From: Bacteroidales bacterium UBA4417
GTDB taxonomy: Bacteria > Bacteroidota > Bacteroidia > Bacteroidales > UBA4417
Length of the DNA stretch: 9,594 bases
Reading direction: 5' to 3'
Assembly: GCA_002389705.1 (NCBI GenBank)
Contig: DGQJ01000022.1
Location: 1 to 9,594 of the forward strand
The notes beneath the pieces were generated by a model. That model had not been told where the DNA came from. It did not search any database and saw only the letters and a list, made by a program, of their open reading frames with translations. The translations under genes and the position numbers were made by a program. Shown piece after piece: positions 1 to 5,625 of this stretch. The first letter of the stretch is position 1; each line of letters opens with the position of its first letter.

Positions 1-566
1 TAGTGTGTATCGTCGGCATGGTTAATCCAGTAGCGGATGGCATCGTTGGTGGCGTCTTTCAGGGTTTTGGTCCCGCTGAGTGAAGGGGTTACGGTGGCTC
101 CAAGCATTTTCATACGAGCTACGTTGGGTGCCTGCCGGGCAATATCGGTTTCGCCCATAAACACCACGCACGACAAGCCCAGTAAGGTACAGGCCGTAGC
201 CACAGCCACCCCATGCTGACCGGCACCGGTTTCGGCTACAATTTTTTGTTTGCCCATCATTTTGGCAAGCAAAGCCTGGCCTAATGCGTTGTTAATTTTA
301 TGAGCTCCTGTATGATTCAGGTCTTCACGTTTCAGGAAAATCCGGGCGTTATATTTTGCCGATAAAGCCTCCGAATAATAAAGCGGTGTTGGGCGGCCCA
401 CATAATCCTTCAGGAGCGAGTTCAACTGCGATTTAAAGGCAGCAGACTCCATAATGCGCTCATAGTTTTTCTGCAGCTCGTCCACGTTATTAAAAAGCAG
501 TTCGGGGATATAGGCGCCCCCGAATTTACCATAGTATCCTGATTTTGTTTGAGAATTAGCTTCCAT
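1..566 (-). CDS. trpB: Tryptophan synthase beta subunit, N-terminal part (cut by window edge)
   Basis: TrpB is the PLP enzyme that condenses indole (channelled from TrpA) with L-serine to give L-tryptophan in the cytoplasm. Only the first 188 residues of a protein usually near 395 residues are present, because the reading frame is open through base 1. The family signature [15 protein letters not shown] lies at residues 79-93; K90 in it corresponds to the PLP-binding lysine. AETGAGQHG at 111-119 contains E112, the expected catalytic glutamate. The [12 protein letters not shown] start at 11-22 is also typical. The start is the ATG at 566, with no Shine-Dalgarno sequence. It is the sixth structural gene of the trp operon, 151 bases downstream of trpF, and the gap holds an inverted repeat. 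The C-terminal half was not seen, so intactness is unknown. The identification itself is secure. Confidence 0.97.
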   Translation of the reverse strand, partial: MEANSQTKSGYYGKFGGAYIPELLFNNVDELQKNYERIMESAAFKSQLNSLLKDYVGRPTPLYYSEALSAKYNARIFLKREDLNHTGAHKINNALGQALLAKMMGKQKIVAETGAGQHGVAVATACTLLGLSCVVFMGETDIARQAPNVARMKMLGATVTPSLSGTKTLKDATNDAIRYWINHADDTH

Positions 567-620
567 ATCTGGTTTCCTGGTTACACTTGAACGATTTGAA
601 TGATTTTATTTTGAAGTTTT

Positions 621-697
621 ACCACGGAGACACGAAGGGCACGGAGAAACACGGAGAAATTCTCAGTGAAAAGCTGTATAATCTGTGTCCCTGTGGT
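621..697. repeat. Imperfect inverted repeat with internal CACGGAGA units, between trpF and trpB
   Basis: The outer arms ACCACGGAGACAC (621-633) and GTGTCCCTGTGGT (685-697) are inverted repeats with two differences; as RNA they give 11 Watson-Crick pairs, one G-U pair and one mismatch. Inside the left half the octamer CACGGAGA occurs at 623-630, 640-647 and 650-657, with a degenerate copy CACGAAGG at 631-638. From memory, similar ACCACGGAGACACGGAG-type sequences are dispersed in spacers of many bacterial genomes; this was not checked here. It lies inside the trp transcript, so it would be transcribed with trpF and trpB. No protein is encoded. Confidence 0.75.
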
Positions 698-717
698 TAA
701 TTGTTTTTTCATTATTG

Positions 718-1338
718 TCAGCCTTTCATCAATTCAATAAGCTGTTTAATTTTTTCTACATCCTTAATGCCCGGCCTGATTTCGAACTTCGAGTTTACAT
801 CAATCCCGGTTAATGCCGGGTGGTTGATTTTCAAAATCTTCACGAAGTTTTCCAGGCCAATACCCCCGCTCAAATAAAATGATTTTTCGGAAGTATATGC
901 ATCAAGCCATTGCCAGTTAAAGGTTCTGCCGGTTCCTCCATAGTTTTCGCTGTGGGTATCGAACAGGAACAAATCGCAGGCATCGTGGAATAACCGGGTG
1001 GTTTCGAACGAACTTTTGTCCCTGATTGAAATGGTTTTTATTACCTCCGCTTTCCCCCTGAAATAATTGCAAAACTCCGGTGTTTCATCACCATGCAACT
1101 GTATGCTGTCGAGCTTATACCGTTCAATAGCCTGTTCTATTTCAGGAACTGACGCATTAACAAACACCCCGGTTTTTTTAATTCGTTCCGGTATTTTCTG
1201 CAGGCCTTCTTCAATTAATTTGCCATAAACATACCGTTTCGACTGGTGGTAAAAAATAAAACCCAGCCGCGAAATATCCAACGTAATGAGCTCTACGATA
1301 TCTTCGGTGGTGGTTATACCACAAACTTTAAGCTCCAT
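718..1338 (-). CDS. trpF: Phosphoribosylanthranilate isomerase
   Basis: TrpF performs the Amadori rearrangement of N-(5-phosphoribosyl)anthranilate to CdRP, the third step from chorismate to tryptophan. The 206-residue protein has normal length for a stand-alone TrpF and shows the TIM-barrel signatures in order. KVCGIT at 4-9 includes the presumed general base C6. FVN is at 59-61 and IQLHGDE at 79-85. FDTHSENYGGTG at 126-137 has D127 as the presumed general acid. LSGGI is at 156-160. GIDVNSKFEIRPGIKD at 178-193 is the phosphate-binding end; SKFE replaces the SGVE of proteobacterial enzymes. The ATG at 1338 lies 11 bases inside the end of trpC, which suggests translational coupling. It has two tryptophans (N-W-Q-W). 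The stop is TGA at 720-718. Confidence 0.96.
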   Translation of the reverse strand: MELKVCGITTTEDIVELITLDISRLGFIFYHQSKRYVYGKLIEEGLQKIPERIKKTGVFVNASVPEIEQAIERYKLDSIQLHGDETPEFCNYFRGKAEVIKTISIRDKSSFETTRLFHDACDLFLFDTHSENYGGTGRTFNWQWLDAYTSEKSFYLSGGIGLENFVKILKINHPALTGIDVNSKFEIRPGIKDVEKIKQLIELMKG

Positions 1339-2140
1339 TTGAATCCGCTTTTAAATTATTGATCTGCCGGATAAACGCTGCACAAGCATCTCCCGGATTG
1401 CTGTGTTTCATAAAATGGGATCCGATCAAAAATCCATTGTATCCCAGGGTTCTAAGCTCCAGTACGATGGCGGGATCTTCGATGCCGCTTTCCGAAATTT
1501 TAACAACCCCGACAGGTAGGTATTTTGCCATGGCTTTCGAAGTGGCTACATCAATCAGCATGGTTTCGAGGTTGCGGTTGTTAACACCGATCACATCGAT
1601 ATGGCTGTTGATTTTTTCAAGTTCCTGAACGGCATGAACTTCGAGGATTACTTCCATTCCCAGCTGATGCGCCAGTGTAGTGAACTGCTCAATTTCATTC
1701 TTTGTTAAAATGGCTGCTATCAGCAAAATAACATCGGCCCCTATGGATTTGGCTTCAATAACCTGGTACGGGTCAATAACAAAATCCTTGCGCAGAATCG
1801 GAATGGCTGTATTTTCGCGGGCAGCGGTTAAATCGGAATTACACCCCCCGAAAAACGCGCTATCGGTGAGCACCGACAAGGCACTTGCACCTGCAGCGGT
1901 GTATGCTGCCGCCAGGCTTTCCACACGTATGCCTGTATTGATGGCACCCAGGGCAGGCGATTTTTTCTTTATTTCCGAAATAATCCCGCTTTTATCGCTA
2001 CGGTTGATATATTCCTTTATCGATGCGCATTTCCGGTTAAAATACAGGGTAGATTCCAGCATTTCGGCCGGTCGCAACTGCTTATCGATAGCGACCTGTT
2101 TGTGTTTTTCAACTACAATTTCCTGAAGTTTATTCATCAT
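1328..2140 (-). CDS. trpC: Indole-3-glycerol phosphate synthase
   Basis: TrpC closes the indole ring, converting CdRP to indole-3-glycerol phosphate with loss of CO2 and water. With the start at 2140 the protein has 270 residues, close to the family norm. The TIM-barrel motifs are present: SEIKKKSP (55-62, catalytic E56 and K58), ILRKDF (115-120, K118), LEVHA (166-170, E167), GVNNRNL (185-191), ISESGIED (215-222) and GFLIGSHFM (236-244). The frame stays open to 2215, but those 25 extra residues would lie inside trpD and look nothing like a TrpC start. The ATG at 2140 shares one base with the trpD stop (TGATG), and a second ATG follows at 2137. This overlap argues for translational coupling. 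The protein contains no tryptophan. Confidence 0.96.
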   Translation of the reverse strand: MMNKLQEIVVEKHKQVAIDKQLRPAEMLESTLYFNRKCASIKEYINRSDKSGIISEIKKKSPALGAINTGIRVESLAAAYTAAGASALSVLTDSAFFGGCNSDLTAARENTAIPILRKDFVIDPYQVIEAKSIGADVILLIAAILTKNEIEQFTTLAHQLGMEVILEVHAVQELEKINSHIDVIGVNNRNLETMLIDVATSKAMAKYLPVGVVKISESGIEDPAIVLELRTLGYNGFLIGSHFMKHSNPGDACAAFIRQINNLKADSNGA

Positions 2141-3123
2141 CAATTTGCTATTACCGTTGTGAATAACCGAAGCGCTTTGCCCGATCCGAGACTTTCGGCG
2201 CAGGCTGCAATGCAATCGCTGAGTGGCTCACCGGTATAACATTGCATGGCGAAAGCGCTGTTGGCAAGTACCACATTTTTCTGTGCTTCGGTAGCTTCAT
2301 TATTTAAAATTGCAAGAAAAATCCGGGCCGCCTCTTCTATGGTATCGCCTGCACTTATTGCCCCGGGTGTGCAGGGCTTAAAAGGAAGCTCATCGAGAGG
2401 TATCACCTGTTCACTATTGTTGGTAGTAACAAGCACATCAGAAGTTAGGCTTATTTCATCGTACCCATCGAGTGAATTTACCAGGCAATACCGGGTGGTT
2501 CCGGTTTGCAGGAAGAAATGATAGAGCCTTGCTACCGAGCGGTTAAAAACACCCACATACTTGAATTCGGTTTGGGCCGGGTTTACAAGCGGGCCCATGA
2601 GGTTGAAAAGTGTATTTGTCTTCAGTCCGCGGCGCACAGGTCCCACATTTTTAAGTGCCGGGTGAAAATTTGGCGCATGAATGATGCAGAGGTTGTGTTT
2701 TTGCAGATCTTCGTTCAGCTCCTGTTCGGTAGTTTTAAAACTATACCCGAAGTGTTTCAGTATATCAGAAGAACCTGAAACCGAGGTTGCCGCAAAATTG
2801 CCATGCTTGGCTACAGGCACCCCGGCAGCAGCCAGCACAAAAGCCGACAAGGTTGAAATGTTAAAGGTGTTCTTGTTGTCGCCGCCGGTACCGCATACAT
2901 CAATTGTTGGCTTATGAAGCTTAACAGGCACGCAAAGTTTCATCAGTGCATTGCGAAATCCTGCAAGTTCGCTCAGGTGCATGGTCCGGGTTTTGAATAA
3001 ACCCAGTATAAAAGCCAGCTGGTACTCATTGTATTGCTGTTCGCACAATCCATTCATCAGTATTTCGGCTTCCGTTACCGTAAGATGATGACCTGCGGCT
3101 AGTTTTAGGTATATTTCGTTCAT
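2140..3123 (-). CDS. trpD: Anthranilate phosphoribosyltransferase
   Basis: TrpD transfers the phosphoribosyl group of PRPP to anthranilate. The 327-residue protein matches the usual length. The PRPP/Mg glycine-rich loop CGTGGD is at 77-82, NIST is at 88-91 and KHGN is at 106-109. These are followed by a variable FAATSVSGSSD stretch in place of the more usual R/Y-x-VSS form. GPVRRGLKTNTLFNLMGPLVNPA in the middle of the protein is the anthranilate-binding segment with the conserved arginine. There is no fused TrpG domain; glutamine amidotransferase activity comes from the separate trpG just upstream. The ATG is at 3123 and the TGA at 2142-2140 overlaps the trpC start. The protein contains no tryptophan. 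A 146-base gap with short tandem repeats separates it from trpG. Confidence 0.97.
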   Translation of the reverse strand: MNEIYLKLAAGHHLTVTEAEILMNGLCEQQYNEYQLAFILGLFKTRTMHLSELAGFRNALMKLCVPVKLHKPTIDVCGTGGDNKNTFNISTLSAFVLAAAGVPVAKHGNFAATSVSGSSDILKHFGYSFKTTEQELNEDLQKHNLCIIHAPNFHPALKNVGPVRRGLKTNTLFNLMGPLVNPAQTEFKYVGVFNRSVARLYHFFLQTGTTRYCLVNSLDGYDEISLTSDVLVTTNNSEQVIPLDELPFKPCTPGAISAGDTIEEAARIFLAILNNEATEAQKNVVLANSAFAMQCYTGEPLSDCIAACAESLGSGKALRLFTTVIAN

Positions 3124-3134
3124 TGTGTTTTATT

Positions 3135-3211
3135 GTTCAAAGGTTCAGTTGTTCAATGTTTCAAATGCCGGCGGCGTTCAAAAGTTCAAAGCTTCGCGTT
3201 CAAGGGTTCAA
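3135..3211. repeat. Degenerate octamer array (GTTCAAAG-like) in the trpG-trpD gap
   Basis: GTTCA starts at 3135, 3143 and 3151, then at 3176 and 3184, then at 3198 and 3206; within each group the spacing is exactly 8 bases. A GTTTCAAA variant sits at 3158. The non-repeat bases between groups are partly GC-rich (CCGGCGGCG near 3168-3176). The array lies in the transcribed gap between trpG and trpD and encodes nothing recognisable. Its function is unknown; replication slippage is the simplest origin. Confidence 0.7.
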
Positions 3212-3238
3212 TTCAGTATTCATAAATATGCTCTCCCA

Positions 3239-3266
3239 TCGTCATTCGTAAATCGTACATCGTACA
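3239..3266. repeat. Four 7-base tandem units (TCGTACA-like) before the trpG stop
   Basis: Four consecutive heptamers, TCGTCAT, TCGTAAA, TCGTACA and TCGTACA, occupy 3239-3266 without gaps, ending four bases short of the trpG stop codon (3272-3270, minus). It is a separate array from the GTTCAAAG one 28 bases away, with a different unit and a different period (7 rather than 8). No gene or known site is apparent. Confidence 0.65.
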
Positions 3267-3269
3267 TTC

Positions 3270-3833
3270 CTACCCGATCCAGTTCCGGATCATCTGCTCG
3301 CCATATTCAGTAAGTATCGACTCCGGATGAAACTGCACGCCTTTCACATCGTAGATTTTATGTCTCAAGGCCATCACACAGTTTTCTGCATCCAACGCGG
3401 TTACAATTAAATCATCCGTAACGCTTTGGTAATCCACAGCCCAGGAGTGGTAGCGGCCGGCAACAAATTTTTTAGGGCAGTGATCGAACAGCGGATCCCC
3501 GGCAATAATTTCTATTTCGGTAGCAATACCATGGTACACGGTGTCGAGGTTTATAATTTTTGCGCCAAAAACTTCGCCAATAGCCTGCAGGCCCAGGCAT
3601 ACGCCCAAAATTGATTTCCGCGAGGCATATATCCGGATCAGGTCGTTCATAATACCTGCATTTACAGGAATTCCGGGACCCGGCGACAGCAGTATTTTAT
3701 CAAATGCTTCCACCTGTTCGAGTGTAATTTTGTCGTTTTTATGCACTTCGTACTCCATGTTGCTTGTTTTTTCAATCAGCTGAACAAGGTTATAGGTGAA
3801 GCTGTCGTAATTATCAAGTACCAGTAGTTTCAT
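3270..3833 (-). CDS. trpG: Anthranilate synthase component II (glutamine amidotransferase)
   Basis: TrpG is the class I glutamine amidotransferase subunit that supplies ammonia to TrpE for anthranilate formation. The 187-residue protein shows LLVLDNYDSFTYNLVQ at 3-18, the oxyanion strand SPGPG at 50-54, and the nucleophile elbow GVCLGLQAIGE at 77-87 with C79. The catalytic pair H169 and E171 is in VQFHPES. The start is the ATG at 3833, 78 bases after trpE. The related PabA enzyme of folate synthesis has the same fold and some TrpG proteins serve both pathways. Position next to trpE makes the tryptophan role the main one; dual use cannot be excluded from sequence. It has two tryptophans (W131, W185). 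Confidence 0.95.
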   Translation of the reverse strand: MKLLVLDNYDSFTYNLVQLIEKTSNMEYEVHKNDKITLEQVEAFDKILLSPGPGIPVNAGIMNDLIRIYASRKSILGVCLGLQAIGEVFGAKIINLDTVYHGIATEIEIIAGDPLFDHCPKKFVAGRYHSWAVDYQSVTDDLIVTALDAENCVMALRHKIYDVKGVQFHPESILTEYGEQMIRNWIG

Positions 3834-3911
3834 TTTTGCAATTTCTTATGGTTTGGTTCAAGGCTTTATGCCTGATTTTTTTTATGTTAATGCAACTTCT
3901 TTTACGCAGGC

Positions 3912-5318
3912 TCAGGATTTAAAAAGCGTATTTGCTTCTTTCAGCGCATTGCGTAATCCATTAATCTTGTTGAATACTTCATGCAGTTCGCTTTCTTCGT
4001 TGCTGCTTTCAACAATACCGGCTCCGGCCTGGTATACCAGCCGGTTGTTTTTACTTAAAAACGAGCGGATAATAATGGCCTGGTTGAGTTCATTTTTCTG
4101 GCCTACAAAGCCGATGGTTCCGCCATAAAAACCGCGGGCGTCGTTTTCGAGCTCGTCAATCAGTTGTATGGCGCGGTGCTTGGGTGCTCCCGACAGCGTT
4201 CCGGCAGGGAACGTTCCGCTCAGGGTTTCGAAGGAACTGAACTCAGGCCTTAACTGTCCGCAAACATTGCTTACCATATGAATAACGTGCGAATAGAACT
4301 GGATTTGTTTATACGATTTCACGTGTACGTTTTTCGAATACTTGCTGAGGTCGTTGCGGGCCAGGTCGACCAGCATGACATGTTCAGCATTTTCCTTGGC
4401 ATCCGAAAGCAATTCGGTCGATTTTTCGATGTCGTAGGCATCATCACCGGTTCGCCTGTAAGTGCCGGCAATGGGATGTATTTCGGTAATACCGCCGCTG
4501 ATTTTTAGCTGGGCTTCGGGCGAGGAACCAAAAATCCTGAAATTACCGGTATCGAAATAAAACAGGTATGGCGACGGATTAATTTTTTTCAACGCACGGT
4601 ACACATTAAAGTCGTCGCCCTTAAAATCCTGGAAAAACCTGCGCGAAACAACCAGCTGAAAAACATCGCCCAGTTTACAGTATTTTTTTGCCCGGGTTAC
4701 CTTTTGCATATAATCTTCGTCAGTGCAGTTGCTGGTTTCGCCACCCATAAGCTCAAAGGTGTAATTGCTGTGCTTGTGCAGATCAATACGTTCAATCAGA
4801 AGCTCCAGGTTTGCAGCGGCTTCGGTTTCGGAATACGCGTGCGAGAACATGCTCAGTTCGTTGGTGGCATGGTTAAACATCAGCACCAGTGAATACAGGT
4901 GATACAGCAGTTCAGGGATTTCGTTGGCATGGTTACGGAGCTTCAGCTCATGCGTGTATTCAACAATATTAAATGAGCAATAGCCGTACAATCCCTTGAA
5001 GTGCTCAGGCAAATGAGTGGGGAAAACGAAACTGTTTATAAAGCTGTTGAAGGTATGGTTGAGCGATTCAGGATCGGCTGACAGGGTATTGATGTTACTC
5101 CGGCCATTGAAGGTTGTTTTGGCAACTTTGTTATGAATGCTGATGGTGGCAATGGGCTCGAAACACAAAAACGAATAATGGTTGCTTTTGCTGTTGTAAT
5201 CCGAACTTTCGAGCAGCATAGGCGCACTGTATTCGTCGCGCAGCGTAAGGAACAAACTTACCGGGGTTTTGGTATCGGATAGCTGCTGGTAGGTTTTGGT
5301 GTAAATGTTCATTGCCAT
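3912..5318 (-). CDS. trpE: Anthranilate synthase component I
   Basis: TrpE makes anthranilate from chorismate using ammonia delivered by TrpG. The 468-residue protein has the N-terminal domain and the chorismate-binding domain in order. LLES at 35-38 and NPSPYL at 247-252 are the elements that form the tryptophan feedback site in known TrpE enzymes, so end-product inhibition is likely. HPIAGTYRR is at 281-289, DLARND at 318-323, GTFPAGTLSGAPK at 368-380, AGAGIVESSNEESE at 431-444. NPSPYL and the neighbour trpG favour TrpE over PabB or isochorismate synthase. The start is the ATG at 5318, with a second ATG two codons later; no Shine-Dalgarno sequence is visible. It begins about 15 bases after the U-tract of the attenuator hairpin. 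The protein contains no tryptophan. Confidence 0.97.
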   Translation of the reverse strand: MAMNIYTKTYQQLSDTKTPVSLFLTLRDEYSAPMLLESSDYNSKSNHYSFLCFEPIATISIHNKVAKTTFNGRSNINTLSADPESLNHTFNSFINSFVFPTHLPEHFKGLYGYCSFNIVEYTHELKLRNHANEIPELLYHLYSLVLMFNHATNELSMFSHAYSETEAAANLELLIERIDLHKHSNYTFELMGGETSNCTDEDYMQKVTRAKKYCKLGDVFQLVVSRRFFQDFKGDDFNVYRALKKINPSPYLFYFDTGNFRIFGSSPEAQLKISGGITEIHPIAGTYRRTGDDAYDIEKSTELLSDAKENAEHVMLVDLARNDLSKYSKNVHVKSYKQIQFYSHVIHMVSNVCGQLRPEFSSFETLSGTFPAGTLSGAPKHRAIQLIDELENDARGFYGGTIGFVGQKNELNQAIIIRSFLSKNNRLVYQAGAGIVESSNEESELHEVFNKINGLRNALKEANTLFKS

Positions 5319-5332
5319 GATGTTTTGATGAT

Positions 5333-5367
5333 AAAAAAAGCCCGCTGTTTTTTGTAAACAGCGGGCT
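5333..5367 (-). terminator. trp attenuator: intrinsic terminator hairpin ahead of trpE
   Basis: On the minus strand the 12-base arm AGCCCGCTGTTT (5367-5356), a 5-base loop (5355-5351) and the perfectly complementary arm AAACAGCGGGCT (5350-5339) are followed by a run of six more T (5338-5333). This is a textbook intrinsic terminator lying between the leader peptide stop and the trpE start. Its position, upstream of the operon it would switch off, and the competing pairings nearby mark it as a regulated attenuator and not the end of another gene: the only upstream ORF on this strand is the leader peptide. Confidence 0.93.
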
Positions 5368-5420
5368 GACTTATGATAAGGTAACGCAAAAATCTAGCTG
5401 TTCACAACTTTTGTTGTAAA
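5354..5420 (-). promoter_or_regulatory. trp leader RNA: competing 1:2 and 2:3 (antiterminator) pairings
   Basis: Segment 1, UUUACAAC (5420-5413), directly follows the three Trp codons and can pair over 8 bp with GUUGUGAA (5408-5401) around an AAAA loop. Segment 2, GUGAACAGC (5405-5397), can instead pair over 9 bp (one G-U) with GCUGUUUAC (5362-5354), which is the 5' arm and loop edge of the terminator. The two pairings share 5401-5405, and the second excludes the terminator, so the three structures are mutually exclusive. A ribosome stalled on the Trp codons would cover segment 1, free segment 2 and form the antiterminator. A ribosome reaching the stop codon would cover segment 2 and let the terminator form. 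The pairing was done by hand; no folding energies were computed. Confidence 0.85.
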
Positions 5421-5456
5421 CCACCACCAATTGATATTTGCTGAAAATGTCGTCAT
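5394..5456 (-). CDS. trpL: trp operon leader peptide with three consecutive tryptophans
   Basis: A 20-codon ORF (ATG at 5456, TAG at 5396-5394) has Trp codons UGG UGG UGG as codons 10-12 (5429-5421). The three-Trp run is preceded by ATINW-like polar residues (N-I-N) and followed by F-T-T-K. Three consecutive Trp codons in a 20-residue peptide, 33 bases ahead of a strong terminator hairpin and upstream of trpE, are the hallmark of a translation-controlled attenuator that senses charged tRNA-Trp. The peptide itself is presumably not functional. It starts only 8 bases after the promoter -7 element, so its mRNA would be leaderless or nearly so. The stop codon lies directly after segment 2, which places the terminating ribosome over that segment. 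Confidence 0.93.
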   Translation of the reverse strand: MTTFSANINWWWFTTKVVNS

Positions 5457-5464
5457 TTGTTTTA

Positions 5465-5472
5465 CAAAAGTA
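5465..5472 (-). promoter_or_regulatory. Probable trp promoter -7 element (TACTTTTG)
   Basis: TACTTTTG on the minus strand matches the Bacteroidota housekeeping -7 consensus TAnnTTTG exactly. It ends 8 bases before the leader-peptide ATG. The -33 element is weak: only a TTTC 23 bases further upstream is present in place of TTTG at the usual spacing. Transcription would be expected to start within a few bases of the leader ATG. Confidence 0.65.
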
Positions 5473-5529
5473 GAAGAAATATCAATAACCCTGACGAAAC
5501 AGGATATTTTTTTCGGCAGGCAGCAGTTG

Positions 5530-5554
5530 ATCCCGGCTTTAAATCCAGCCGGAT
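5530..5554. promoter_or_regulatory. Inverted repeat between the divergent promoters, possible operator
   Basis: ATCCCGGCT (5530-5538) and AGCCGGAT (5547-5554) form an 8-bp inverted repeat with one extra C in the left arm and an 8-base AT-rich spacer. It lies 12 bases upstream of the plus-strand -7 element and 57 bases upstream of the minus-strand one. A regulator site for the peptidase gene is one reading; no regulator is identified, and a chance palindrome is possible. It is not followed by a convincing T-run next to the stem on either strand. Confidence 0.35.
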
Positions 5555-5566
5555 ATCTTTATTTTG

Positions 5567-5574
5567 TACTTTTG
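5567..5574 (+). promoter_or_regulatory. Probable promoter -7 element (TACTTTTG) of the M28 peptidase gene
   Basis: TACTTTTG fits TAnnTTTG exactly and is the same octamer as the divergent trp promoter. It would give a 5' untranslated region of about 45 bases before the ATG at 5626. No clear TTTG is present at the -33 spacing, so the promoter may be weak or activator-dependent. No Shine-Dalgarno sequence precedes the ATG. Confidence 0.55.
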
Positions 5575-5625
5575 AAAATATTTGAACTTTACCACTTCCG
5601 GTATCGTAAAATCTGTTTCTAACGT

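Noticed and set aside
2141..2215. N-terminal extension of trpC to an ATG at 2215
   Set aside because: The extra 25 residues lie within the trpD coding end, are not TrpC-like, and the ATG at 2140 overlapping the trpD stop (TGATG) is the natural start.
5319..5460. Tryptophan control by T-box RNA or TRAP protein binding
   Set aside because: No T-box consensus or specifier loop and no series of GAG/UAG triplets; the Trp codon run and hairpins point to ribosome-mediated attenuation.
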